In this document: piece after piece, positions 40,630 to 52,318 of the stretch
Position numbering within the stretch: the first letter of the stretch is position 1
Layout of the letters: each line of letters opens with the position of its first letter
Program-made: the position numbers and the translations under genes
Origin: Hordeum vulgare subsp. vulgare
Lineage: Eukaryota > Streptophyta > Magnoliopsida > Poales > Poaceae
Length of the DNA: 64,000 nt
Direction of reading: 5' to 3'
Assembly (NCBI RefSeq): GCF_904849725.1
Contig: NC_058521.1
Location: 343,774,638-343,838,637 of the forward strand
The notes under the pieces: generated by a model
The model's database searches: none
Told to the model about the DNA's origin: nothing
Seen by the model: the letters and a program-made list of their open reading frames with translations, nothing else

Positions 40630-42287
40630 TGATACCTCCCAAATGTATCTATAATTTATACTTGTTCCATGATATTTTGGGTGACATTGTTATATGTTTT
40701 GCTACACTTTTATATCTTTTTACACATATTTGGACTAACCTACTAACTCAGTGCAGCCAGTGTCACTTTCTGTCTGTTGATGTCTTTTTTGCTTGGACTT
40801 TTACCCTAATTTATAGAGTCCCAAAATTCCCGAGAAAAATATATAAAAATCAGCATGACGGAAGCTTAACGAAGCATGAAGATGTGCCAGAGGGGAGCCA
40901 GGGGCTGTCCAGGCAGCCTCCCTGCGCGGCCTGGCCCCTGGCCGCGCCCACAGGTCAGATGGGTGGGTCCCACCTCCTATGGTGCCCTCCTTCGGCCTAT
41001 ATTTACCTCTCCAATAGGATACCCTTCCATCATATCCAAAATCGCAAATTTCTCCATCATACCGCCGTTGCAGCGCTTCCGAGATCGGGAGCGTCAGAAG
41101 ACCTCTTCCCGGCACCCTGCCGGAAGGAGGATTGACCTCCGGGAGTTTCCCCACTGCCATGGACGCCTCCCGTACTTGCCTGGAGTAGTCCTCCTTGGAC
41201 CATGGGTCGATGACCAGTAGCTATATGATGACTTCTCTGCAATCTTGTGCTTCAATGACGAGCCGTTGTGAGCTGCCCTACATGATCAAGGAATCTATGT
41301 AATTTGCCTGCTATTGCTATGCTTGGTTTGCTGGGATCCGATGGATTATGAGATTATGTTCAGATTGTGATAAGTTATATATTTGATTATCCTCTTATAT
41401 TATGTTCTTTAGTGATTCACGCATGTTCTCCGTTGCTCTTTATTGCTTTCACCGAGTAGAAGATTGTAACTCCAAGAGGGAGCGTTATGCATGATTATGG
41501 GTTCATGCCCCATAATGTCTAGCTTGAGTGACAGAAACATGAGACTAGGGGATGTTCTATTGCCACCTGGGAGAAAACGATGGTGCTTGTGACCGCGGTT
41601 GCAAGGATTGTTTACGTTACGCAAAGTTTGTTAATGTAGTTGTCCGTTGCTTTGAGTTTACACATTGGGTGGGGCTCGCAACTTAATACCAGCGTGATGT
41701 TTTGGATAGATATCTCAAGGTGGATGATTAGTAAGTAGGTGCTGATGAATAAACGGGCTACTTGTCTTGGCATACTGCCCATTACTTTTCAGCCTCTAAC
41801 TTTCTAGTAGCATGATTAGCATTGCGGTGCGTTTATAATTCTGTCAATTCCCCAGCTGTAATTAGTTTACCCATGCATAGTTGTTTATCATCTTTCGGGA
41901 GAGAGACATCACTAGTGAACATCATGGGACTCTGGTCCATATTACAACCATTGTTTACACCTCCACCATTTACCGCTTTCATTTACTTTCCCGTTGCAAT
42001 CACTATCACTATTCCCGCTTGTGTTTTGATCCTTTGCAAACTACAAGGCCGGAGAGATTGACAACCTCTCTGTACTCGTTGGGAGCAAAGTTATTTATTG
42101 TGTATGCAGGTCGTCGTCTTCTGCTAGCGCCACAGCAGAGGACACCTACTTGTTGATCCTCGGAGTCCTCTTGGTTCGATAAATCTTACAGTCCCCATGT
42201 AAGGGAAATCTCCTGCTGACTACATCTCCACCTTCTACTTGGGGTAACCAACGAGGGGCGAGAAGTATATTCATCAACTCGTCATCA
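40630..42287 (+). mobile_element. Athila-type 3' LTR (copy 2)
   Basis: TGATACCTCC...GTCATCA, 1,658 bp, with a TATA-like box at 40,997-41,005. It is close to the copy-1 LTR (5,156-6,799) and clearly more diverged from its own 5' LTR (27,063-28,664), as expected if the retrotransposition is older than the duplication. Confidence 0.9.
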
Positions 42288-42548
42288 ATGATTTAGCCTC
42301 CCTACACGAATAGGGGCCTCTAGTTTATGTATACACCAGGGACCCTAGGTTTTACAACTTACCGACTCTAATCGGGAATAGAAGAGCCGACCTAGTCTTT
42401 CTAAGATTGAAGTACACACCAATCTTTGAGATATTATTTCCAGTGGAGAGGTCGTCATAAGGCCCGGTCTTCTAGAACACGGGCCAATGGGCCCACTCAT
42501 CATTGCATAACCGGCCGCCCGAGGACCCCAGATTCCCGGACTACCTCA
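42288..42548 (-). mobile_element. Fatima-like 5' LTR, part 2
   Basis: Second half of the LTR split by the Athila element; matches 18,380-18,617. It ends ctacctca, followed by the TSD ttggg (42,549-42,553). Confidence 0.85.
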
Positions 42549-43004
42549 TTGGGTGCATACTTCTATAGCATAGCATCTACCATAAGCTTCTTCTTATCAG
42601 CAGGAGGAATAGGAGCTAGAATTTCTTCCTCCCCCTTAGTGGCTTATGCTGGGTTTTCATACCTAAAAGTTGGCCTTCCAAAAACATGCACTACTATCTT
42701 TCTGGCTCTTTTCTGACCTAGCTTATTAGCAAGCCTAGCTGCTCGAGCTTTCATATTAGTAGGTCGGGCATACTCCTTCCTCACCGTGTTCTTGATTGTA
42801 GTCTTCCTCTTCTGCGTTTGAGAAGAAATATTGTATGGGAAAAAATAGCATTTTCTTCATCTGAGTTGAGCTTCTTCCTGGACCTGATAGCTGACTTTGG
42901 AAAGCCATGGGAGCTAGGTGTTCCTGGGTCAGAAGGTGTCCTCTCTGGACTAGTTCTTAGATCCATGTGAGCACTGGCCTCACCGAAGTTGTTCTGACTA
43001 CCAT
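42549..43004 (-). pseudogene. Transposon-like ORF of unknown family, N-terminal part (copy 2)
   Basis: Counterpart of 7,061-7,532. The original ATG context has lost one base here, so the open frame starts at an internal Met (42,966, MDLRTSPERTPSDPGTPSS). The next frame carries KEYARPTNMKARAARLANKL and ends at the Fatima-like TSD; the protein continues at 18,204. Family not recognised; the N-terminal part is Ser/Pro-rich and the middle is strongly basic. Confidence 0.55.
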
Positions 43005-44158
43005 TGATCCTTACATGCTGACAGATAGCAAAGTAGACAAGCAGACCCTGTCAAATGATTTAGAAGAACTTCAAAGGGTAAGCATCACACAATTCAGCAG
43101 TTCTGCAACGATTTGCACTCCAAAAAATTAGGTTTAACATTCAGCAAAAAGGTATTTCGGTTCCACCAGGTCAAAAGTTTCCGAGCCACCAAGGCTGACG
43201 TTCTCATTAACACAAATTTGGCAGCACTTTTTGGTTTCTCATTGATCCTTACATGAGAACGTTCTTCGTAACCCTAAAACAAAATAGGTAAGACCGACTT
43301 TTATTAATCGGTGACACCAATATTCAGTTTTGCGGATAGCTAACCCTAAGTTTTCCGTCGTTCTCTAACCTAAGAGACTTTTTTCTGGATAGGATAATCG
43401 CAATCGTGGACATAATTCATCAAAGACTATCTGCAAAATAATCGGAAATAGGAGCGCAAAGAGGAGCAGGATCCATAGCCTCGCTAGGTGATGGATTCGT
43501 TATGGCTACGATGGCTGTGAAGATTACCATCGACGGCCAAGACTCCGGTGGTGAGGGCGCACGGGAGAATGATGGCGATGTCCTGTGGATTGGGCGCGAC
43601 GGCTAGGAGGTGTGGGAAGCGATGTTTGACGAAGTTATTTCAAACATTGGGTCCGCAGAATATATATATGCCCTAGTTGTGGGTGACAACGATATGGAAT
43701 TTTTGGTGCCACCGAGTTCCATAACTGTCAGCACACAGTGACACTTGGTGAGGCCCAGAAGGAAAAATCGATTGTACCGAGAAAACAAAACCTGATCAAC
43801 CCTATGCTTTGGTGGGATCAGGATTTTGAGGTTGGCCACACCGAGATGCACTTTGGGAGGTTTTGGAATTGAGCCCTTGTCGAGATGTATCTCTGAGCGC
43901 TCCTGACCCAGAGTGTCCCTAAAGTGCTTGCTCAAATTCTGTGATGTAGCGTTAATAGAATTTTAGACGAGAAAGCTAGAGAGTGGTGCTTAGGCATTCT
44001 TGTATATCCAATTGGTCAAATAAAATAGAAAGTGAAATAACAACAAATTGGATATCCTTGAGTGGGCAAAATATGCATACCAACATGCTCGCACAATAAG
44101 ATGTCAAATAAAACAAGGTGAACATGCACAAACACTCTAGTATCTACCATGCACTTTC
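43005..44158. other. Region between unknown ORF and chromovirus LTR, copy 2
   Basis: About 1.15 kb. It includes a plus-strand gene-like stretch at about 43,507-43,740 (KITIDGQDSGGEGARENDGD, one stop, then EVWEAMFDEVISNIGSAEYI) that I cannot assign. The rest is without coding signal. Confidence 0.5.
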
Positions 44159-44842
44159 TGTCAAGACCGGTTTCCAAATAAAACAACTTATTGGAAATCT
44201 GCCATGCGTGTCACAAGTGTAGAGAAATATTTCCCAGTGATAGACTCATCTTGATACAAAAAACCAATAGTACTTAATATTAAACAGAGTAGAGCATAGG
44301 TTTATCTACACTTTATTAAAACATATCCAAGTTTCACACACACGAATATGTTACAGTGGTAATGGGATAACTCTACTACTTGTAATAAAAAGGGCACGTC
44401 ACATCATAGTAATGTGACATGACAAGTACTACTACGCGATAAGCGTCAGAGTGAGGCTTGACGATTTGTTCCTGGTGGCGGAAGCGGTGAAATAATATAG
44501 CGACAGACTCCAGGATCGCAAGACTAACTCGTAATCCTATAGACATCGGACTCGCTATCGAACTCTTCATCCATGAGATCTCCTTCATCCATATTTGGCC
44601 ACATCAACAAGCCAATGAGTACTTCGAAAAGTACTCGCAAACAGTTTGCACAAAAGATGAGATGCATGTAGTTAATTATTAATATGCATGGTTTAGATCA
44701 TAATTCATCAAAGATAGGGGTTAGAAGTAAATTAACTTAGTTTATAAATCGGGCGGTAATCCACCCGAGATATCCGAACAGAAAAAAGAATTGTTCTGGT
44801 GTCTGGAGCGACGCCTCGAAAGGTTAACAAGTATTAATTTAC

Positions 44843-45060
44843 CACTGTCGATCGTCTAAGCGACACCTCATACGGGGCATAAAAATGAATAACAAGCCAC
44901 AGTCGGGCGTCTTAGCGACACCTGAGAAAGGACGTCAAAATAAAGAACACACCACAGTCAGGCATCTTAGCGACACCACAGAAAGGGCATAAAAATAAAT
45001 AACAAGCCATAGTCGGGCATCTTAGCAACACCACAGAAAGGGCATAAAAATAAATAAGAA
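44843..45060 (-). repeat. 55-bp minisatellite in chromovirus LTR (copy 2, 3' LTR)
   Basis: Four units, counterpart of 9,180-9,400. Confidence 0.85.
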
Positions 45061-46750
45061 TTATTCGGGTGGTAAAACCAACCTTTAGGATAATTATAGA
45101 ACAAAGAAGTTAATAATAAAAATTTCCACAATATCATTGGATATCCACAACCTTTACTGTTAAACCAACTTGTACTCCAAGGACCGACTCTAAGACTGAC
45201 ACTTGACCTGTCAAATGATTGTCCTTAACTGTGGACACGGCTACTCGAATAGTTTTGACTCTACAGAGGGTGTACTCTTTACCCAAAGCCCACGGGTTTC
45301 GATAGTCTATATGACTAATCCCGCGTACGGTATTTTAGCAACAATCACTTAAAATCAGCACAGAGTCATTTTACCCCCGCGAAGCCTGGCTTCACCCAAA
45401 CTACGCTGCGAGGGAAAAACCATAATACAGGGAGGCTCCGACCTTGACTAGCATGGGATCAAATTTATACCAGCGCTACAAGGGATTGCCCTCCCTCTTG
45501 GTCCTAGAACGGAAACGCCCATGCCCCCTGACCGTATGACTGTATTTTGTCCAGGGCCATGGATACCGTCATCCCATCCGCTCTACATGGTGTGCGACTG
45601 ATAATAGGCCTACGAATAACTCGACCGAATCCTCATTAGGAAACTTCGATAGCATGATAATGAAAGTAAGATGCTAACAAGACTCGATCTAGGTCGATAC
45701 TGGAGTTCTTATCTTCTTCCCATCACAATTATGTACTTGTCATGACTAGGCCATAACTTATCATGCTCTGCGTGACTAGGTTATGCATGACCTCTCACAG
45801 CCATCACTTTTCATAGCCATGTTTTAACTTCGTTTATTAGATTTGGATTATGTTTGAATAATTCAATGAATGAATGTTAAGTTTCTGTTAGTGAGCAAAC
45901 AACACATCAAAAGTTCAAACATGCTTGCCTGGTTCCACGTAGTCGGGATCATGCTTGGTGAAGTTAACGCTACGTCACACAACACATATCTTCGTAAAAG
46001 TTGAGGACTAGATACTGTCTCCAAATAGTTTTTAAATAAATCTGAAAACTAACCTAGACCATCAGGGCAAGATTTTGCAAACAAAATCAATTCAAAAGCT
46101 ATTATAGATTAATAGTTATAAGCAAAACAAGATCAGGGTCCATTCTGTTATAAAACAGAAGTTGTCCAGGGGCTAGTTTGAGAAAACTCAAAACGCCCGA
46201 AAGCAAATACGTCAACCTGCCTCAAAGACGGCTTCTGGTGAAAGCGCCTTCGAGAAAAAGGTTTCGAAAAAGAAGAACCCTGACGATGTGGTCCCATCGT
46301 GTCAGGTTTGAACTCACTGGTGCCAGAGAAGTGCGGTGGTCGCCGGCGGCGACAGACAAAGCGACAGTGCCAACCTAGGCCACCTACACACTCACCATGC
46401 TCCCGCGCGTCGGTGACAGGAGGATAGGATCGAGGGGGAGGATCTATGTCAACGGCGACCTTGCTCCGGCGGACGGTAGCTTCGAACACCACCAGATCTC
46501 ACCGAGGGGCTCGCCTGCGATCAAATCGAAGGGGGTTTTAGGAGGAGGGATTCTCTAAGAGGCCATAGAACGTCTCAGGGGCTCCTATCTCCTCGCACCT
46601 TCTCGAATGTTGTTGAGCTCAATGGTGGATCGGAGCACCGGAATCGAAGAAGTAGGCCTCCCCAAGGCCCTTCTTAGGCTTGGGCACGGCTTCAGAGTGG
46701 GGATGGAGTGTGGTGGAGTGGGTGATGTGTTCGGCAGCTCGGAGGGGGCT

Positions 46751-46760
46751 CTATTTATAG
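46751..46760 (-). promoter_or_regulatory. LTR TATA box (copy 2, 3' LTR)
   Basis: CTATAAATAG on the minus strand, same context as 11,087-11,096 and 59,026-59,035. Confidence 0.75.
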
Positions 46761-48022
46761 TTGCCCGAGAGAGGTGCCGTGGGACATAACTCCGATGAGT
46801 GATTCCGGCGATCGAGGAGCTAAGTCAGGTGCTGAGGTGGTCAGTTTAGTACCTACTCGGTTAGGGGGTTCCATTTTTGGTCAATGATCCACCAGCCATC
46901 GGCGCAAGACACGGCTCGAAGGTGTGGGTCTCGCTATGCATGGTGGCAACAGAGTTCGTGCTCTGCGTTGCCCAGGGCATGGTGACAGGAAATGTGACGC
47001 ACACAGGGGCCAGCGACACGCGGAGCCTTTAGGTGCAAGGGGCGGTGCCGGACGGTGTGGGGCTCCAGCAGGGGAGGCGCTGGTTGCCACGACAGTCGGG
47101 GCAGGTGATGCTGCCAAAGCTGACTGGCTCGACCATCTCACCACCGACTCTAGCAAGCGTGCAAGGTGATGTGCGGCGCGTGGATAAGCTCGCGCACATG
47201 ATCGATACTTTGGTGATTGACGTTGTGCACTCACTGAAACATTGAACTATGAAGGTTTGACTGGATCAAGTTCACAAACAGGGGAAATAATTCAGGCTAG
47301 GTGTTCGACCAAATGAAAATGTCACGTGGCCTAAATATTTTGAGTGGGAAAATTTTGGGGTGGTCTCTTATTGAGTGAATAGGCTGCCTGTAATTTTTCA
47401 GAATTTTTGAAAATGTTATAGTAAGGTTTTTAATGAAAACATAATATTTTGGGTCAAACTTGAGGTAAACGATATTGGACAGTTTCAAACTGCTGACTCC
47501 AAGGTCTTTGGTGAGATGGGTTGCGGAAACTAAGGACTTCTAAGGTTAGGAGTTTGGGTCTCAAATTCAAAAGGAATCAGTGATTTCCTTTGGAAATTTG
47601 TTGGGGTAAAAATTGATTACAGAAAATGCTTTTATTTGAAATAAAATTTGAAAGGTGGTTAAACCATTTTAAAACTTTGGAAAAACAATGAAAATGAAGT
47701 CCTAGATGTTAGAAAAGTGACATAGCGTCCAAATTAGAATGGAGGGAAATAAATCTTGAAGGAAATTGACAATTGAACCTATAGAAATAAATTCCATGGA
47801 ATTGCAAAAGAATAAAAGATTCTCCCAAACCAATTCATTTTGAGAAGAGGCTAAATCAATCCTTTTTCCAAACCAGGCAGGTTGACAAAATAAAGCCCCA
47901 AAGGTTTTCTTAAAGAGGTTTCAAAGAACTTCAACGCCTTTTATCAAAGCCAAGTTTGAAAAATTTATTTTGAAAACAATTTAAAAGTCAAGAAATCCAA
48001 ATTGAAAATTTTGGGTGTTACA

Positions 48023-48038
48023 ACACCTACCCCCTTAA
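48023..48038 (-). other. Chromovirus polypurine tract (copy 2)
   Basis: The minus strand reads ttaagggggtaggtgt directly before the 3' LTR. Confidence 0.8.
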
Positions 48039-49326
48039 TAAAAATCTCGTCCCCGAGATTTCTGCCAGTCCTCAAGAAGTTGCGGTTGTTCTTTGTGGAG
48101 GAAATCCTCGCTCTCCCAAGTGGCATCATCCTCTCAATGGTTGCTCCATTGTACCCTGAATAGCTTGGTGACCTTCTATCGTGTCCTCCTTTCTGCCTCC
48201 TCTAATATTCTCATGGGGTGTTCCTGATAGGATAGATATGGTTGCACTTCTATACTTTCATGGGCTCCCTGTTGATCGGGGTTCCTTACAAACTTCCTTA
48301 CTTGAGAAATATGGAACACGTTGTGCACATCTAGCAGTTCTACTGGTAGGTTGAGTTGATAGGCAACTTGGCCTCTTCGAGCAATTATCCAAATGGTCAG
48401 ATGAAGTGGGGCGCAAGCTTTCCCTTGACCTTGAAATTTTGTACTCCTCTCATTGGTGATACCTTTAGATATACATAATAATTTGGGTTGTCTTGAGTCT
48501 GTCCCTTATGAGTTTTACCTTGTCCTCTGCCTCTTGAAGTAGTTCGTGGCCGAAGATATGACTATCTCTAGTTTTCGGCCAATTTAGAGATGTACGACAT
48601 CGTCTCCCATATAAGGCTTCGAAAGGTGACATTTATAACCTTGCCTGATAAGTGTTGTTATATGAGAATTTGCCATAAGGCAAACTGTCCTCCCAACTGT
48701 TTCCATATATCAGTACACAAGCCCTGAGTATATCTTCAAGAATCTGATTTATTCGTTCTGTTTGTCCTTCCGTTTGAGGGTGATATGTTGTGCTGAACAC
48801 TAACTGGGTTCCCAATGCTTCTTGCAAATAATCCAAAAACCTTGATGTAAACTAGGTGCCTCTATCGGATACAATAGTTTTTGGTATCCCATGTAAGCAC
48901 AAAATGCGGGCGAGGTATAACTTTGCTAGTTTTTGAGTGGAGTATGTTGTCTTTACTGGAATGAACTATGGCACCTTGGTGATTCGATCTGTGATAACCC
49001 ATATAGCATCGTGTTCATGTCGTGACTGGGGTAGTCTGACAATGAAGTCCATGCCTACGTCATCCTACTTCCACTCGGGTACATTCATAGGTTGCAACAG
49101 TCATGTTGGCTTCTAGTGTTCTGCCTTGATTCGTTGGCATGAATCACAATGGACAATGAAGGAAGCAATATCCCTTTTCATCCCATGCCACCAATATTTC
49201 GCGTGTAGATCCTTGAACATTTTCGTACCTCCAGGATGGATTGAGTATGGCACATTGTGAGCTTCTTCCAGAATTTGAGCTTTGACGTCCTCTTGGTCTG
49301 GTACGCATAGTTAGTCTCTGTACCAT
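48039..49326 (-). pseudogene. Chromovirus integrase and chromodomain, broken (copy 2)
   Basis: Minus-strand counterpart of 12,373-13,652. The core is open at 48,836-48,633 (TYHPQTEGQTERINQ, LRACVLIYGNSWEDSLPY). The upstream core with IVSDRG lies near 48,870, and the zinc-binding region (HAKYWWHGMKRDI) lies near 49,190. Chromodomain remnants are near 48,140. The frame is interrupted by stops and shifts. Confidence 0.8.
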
Positions 49327-49412
49327 AATAGCCCTTGTTCATCAATAATAAATTCGGGGGCCTTTCCAAGGTTCAACTTTTTCTTTATGCCTACAAAGCT
49401 GGGGTGCTCCTT

Positions 49413-50033
49413 CTAACCCTTCTTGATATTCTTATCCAGAGTGGGTTGTACTACTAGTTGTGACATGGTGCCTTTTGGGACGAGAAGCAGGTTTAGCAGG
49501 GCAAACTCTCTCGCAATTTCAGGTCTTAGCTTCGGTACAGGGCCGTTGCGTGAGGTGGAGTTCCAACTGAGAGCATCGGCTACCACGATAGCCTTACCAG
49601 GATGGTAATGAATGCCCACATCATAATCTTTAATTAAATCCAGCCAACGTCGTTGTCATAGATTAAGATCTGGCTGCATGAAGATATATTTGAGACTCTT
49701 ATGATCTGTGTATATCCCACATCGATTTCCAAGCAAATAATATCTCCATTCCTTGAAAGCATGTATCACAACGGCCAATTCCAAATCGTGAGCGGGGTAA
49801 TTTTCTTCGTGTCATCGTAGTTGTCTCGAGGCATAAGCCACGACTTTCCCTTCCTGCATAAGCACGCATCCGAGGCCTTTCCTTGATGCATCACAGTATA
49901 CCTCAAATTCTTCATTTATGTCTGGGACAATTAAAATTGGTGCCGTGGTCAGTCTCTTCTTCATCTCGTGGAGGCTATTCTCACAGGCTTCAGTCCATTC
50001 AAACCTAATGTCCTTTTTGAGTAGTTGGGTCAT
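49413..50033 (-). pseudogene. Chromovirus RNase H region, broken (copy 2)
   Basis: Two frames: 50,033-49,812 ([46 protein letters not shown]) and 49,619-49,413 ([18 protein letters not shown]). Motif order matches the family. A shift separates the two. Confidence 0.8.
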
Positions 50034-50640
50034 GGGCTTGTCAATAGCGGAAAATTTTCAATAAATCTCCGGTAGTATCCCTCCATTCTAAGGAAACTTC
50101 GGATATTAGTCACATTACCTAGTTGCGGCCATTCACTTACAATCTTTATCTTCTCACGATCCACGGCTATGCCTTCTTGGCTCATTAGGTGTCCACAAAA
50201 TCCGACTTGTTTTAGCCAAAACTCATATTTGCTGAACTTGGCATATAGCTCATTCTTACGCAGTTCTTCCAATACAATTCTTAGGTGTTTTGCATGTGTC
50301 TTCCGTGTTCTTGGAGTAGACAAGTATGTCGTTGATGAAGACAACAACAAACTTATCCATGTACTTCATGAATACCTTGCACATTTGTTAGTCCAAAAGG
50401 CATTACAGTAAACTCATACGATTTGTATCGTGACGTAAATGTTGTCTTTCGAATGTCTTCGGAACGAATCACCAGATGATAATACCGTGTCCGCAAATTG
50501 ATTTTTGAGAATAATTTTGTTTGTGCTAACTGGTCAAACAAATCATTTATCCTGGGTAGTGGATATTTAGTCTTGATGGTGTCCATGTTGAGGGCTCGAT
50601 AGTCGACGCAAAGTCTTAGTGTCCCATCTCTCTTTTTGGC
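50034..50640 (-). pseudogene. Chromovirus reverse transcriptase, broken and catalytically dead (copy 2)
   Basis: Frames 50,586-50,353 ([41 protein letters not shown]) and 50,350-50,030 ([31 protein letters not shown]). In FSKIN the first catalytic Asp is Asn, and in FINDILVY the first Asp of the catalytic pair is also Asn (codon at 50,331-50,333). Both are C-to-T on the plus strand, typical of methylated cytosine decay. Copy 1 keeps Asp at both sites. Confidence 0.85.
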
Positions 50641-50920
50641 AAATAATACTATCGATCCCCAAGGTGAAGAGCTGGGTCTGATGTATCACTTGTCCAACAA
50701 CTCATTTATTTGATTCTTGAGTTCGACTAAGTAAGTGGGTGCCTTGCGGTATGGTTTCTTGTATATTGGGGTGGTAGCAGGTGCAACCGCAATAGAAAAT
50801 TCTATTTCACGGTCTGGTGGCATACGTGGTAGTTCGTCAAGAAATACATCCGGAAATCACAGACCACTGGGACGTCCTTCAGCTCAATAGCTTCCATTTT
50901 ATTCTGTCGTGCTTGAGTTG
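50641..50920 (-). other. Chromovirus protease-RT linker (copy 2)
   Basis: Minus-strand polyprotein remnant with no open frame and no extra domain. The right edge is the left border of the tandem triplication. Confidence 0.5.
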
Positions 50921-52318
50921 ACTTCTTCCTTTCTAATACTATATTTTTTCCCTTCTACCCTGATGGTGGGTGAGTGTGACCATTTGGTTGAAGCAGTCAA
51001 TAAATCCCTTGCTGGCATTTAGCCAGTACATTCCCAGGATAACATCCTAATTGTTTGTTTCGATCACAAAGAGCTTTGCCCAAACGTCAAGCCTTTGATC
51101 TCAATGGTATGATCCTTGCAATATTTTTCAGTATTCTGTTGTACTCCCGGGGATTTGATGGTCATCCAATTTTCCAATTGGAGGGTTGAAAAATTGTGTT
51201 CCCCGGAAATTTTTTCCGAACTGAACGAATGGGAAGCTCCAGAATAAAACAAAACTATGGCATGAATTTTGTTGATAGGAAACTTACGAAGTAATATCTC
51301 TAGCGCGTTCATAGCATCTTCTCTGGCGACAAGATTCACGTGACCCTTCATGTTATTGTTGTTAGGGTTGAAGTTGGTGCGTTTTGGTGCTGGGTCAAAG
51401 CTAGGAGGGTTTGTTTTATTTGTACCATTCCCGACCTTTGGGCACTGTCGGGCGAGGTGTCTAGCCCCTCCACAAGCGAAACATGTGATACCTGGGCGGG
51501 GAGTAATCTCTTTGTTCCTCGCGTAAAAGTGGGTGTTGACTTTATTGGTTCAAGTTGGGGGCACGAGGAGTTTGATTCTTTGCAACCTCAGTCTTGTGTT
51601 TGGTGTTGCGAGTTGGTGCCTAGTTGTTATGACGGCGCTTACGAATGTCGTCCAGGCTACGACGTTCGGCCTCAAGCATGTTTCCCTTGTCCACAACTGT
51701 TTTGAAATGTGGAAAGGTGTGAACGACCAGCTAGCATTTCAATGCCGGAGCGAGTCCATCCAGGCACATCTCCATTGTTTTCTCTTGTGTCTTGCATAGC
51801 GTGATAATTGATTATACTGGTCCAAGTATTCCATTAAAGTGGAACTCCTTTGTTTGAGGTCACCGAATTCCCTCTTCTTAATTTTCATGACGCTGTTTGG
51901 AATGTGCGCCCCAGGGAAACTCTCCTTGAATTCGGCACATGTGATGTTGGTCTCATCAGTGTTTACGCGGAGGATATTTTCCTGAACGGGGCTGCTGCTC
52001 TAGTCAGATAGTGCGGTGCGTAGAGTACCTTCTCATGCTCGAAACATTGCACAATAATAAGCTTCCTCTCAATGTCACGTAGCCAATCGTCTGCTTCCAC
52101 AGGTTTGTCGGTGTGCGAAAAAATTGGCGGATGTGTCATCTGTAATTCAGCCAACCTGGAGTGTTGTGTGTGTGGCCCATGCTGATTTCCCATATTCATC
52201 AGTTGGTTCATCATTTAGTGATACTTTTGTTGGCTCTTCTCATACAGTCGACAAACTTCCGAAAATGCTAGGTCGCGCTCGTGTCGGCTTGACTGTTCTT
52301 GAGTGAAATCATTTCTTG
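50921..52318 (-). pseudogene. Gag-protease unit 1
   Basis: Minus strand, from right to left. Gag fragment 52,214-51,963 (MMNQLMNMGNQHGPHTQHSR; DDWLRDIERKLIIVQ). Zinc knuckle at about 51,441-51,483 reading CFACGGARHLARQC, a complete CCHC. Protease 51,351-51,064 with LFYSGASHSFSSEK, in which the catalytic Asp is Tyr (codon 51,244-51,246). Linker to 50,921. Gag has an in-frame stop before MMNQ and later shifts. Confidence 0.85.

Larger units (their letters stand above)
27063..42287 (+). mobile_element. Athila-type Gypsy retrotransposon with nested CACTA (copy 2, complete)
   Basis: 5' LTR 27,063-28,664, PBS 28,675-28,692, gag 28,838-29,769, CACTA insertion 29,770-37,150, gag continuation and protease 37,151-38,212, 3' non-coding region, PPT and 3' LTR 40,630-42,287. 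Without the CACTA it is about 7.8 kb. No RT, integrase or env is visible, so it is non-autonomous in its present form. The LTR start TGATACGTCCCAAACGTATC and the Asp-tRNA-type PBS indicate the Athila lineage (Sabrina/WHAM-like). Confidence 0.88.
18209..42548 (-). mobile_element. Fatima-like Gypsy retrotransposon with nested insertions
   Basis: The 3' LTR is at 18,209-18,617; the 5' LTR is split into 26,842-27,062 and 42,288-42,548 by the Athila-type element. It is flanked by identical 5-bp TSDs ttggg at 18,204-18,208 and 42,549-42,553. Its own length without nested DNA is about 9.1 kb. Gag and protease are on the minus strand (26,560-23,760), and a multi-exon ORF lies on the plus strand (19,166-22,458). 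No RT or integrase is seen, so it depended on enzymes from elsewhere. The family name rests on the LTR motifs tctcgggtagggggtcccga, ttgtaggaagaaggggga and ggactccctca. Confidence 0.85.
44159..48022 (-). mobile_element. Chromovirus 3' LTR (copy 2)
   Basis: 3,864 bp; TGTAACACCC...GTCTTGACA on the minus strand. The 55-bp minisatellite is at 44,843-45,060 and the TATA box at 46,751-46,760. Long open frames inside (for example 46,148-46,492) lie in GC-rich LTR sequence and have no recognisable protein. Confidence 0.9.
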
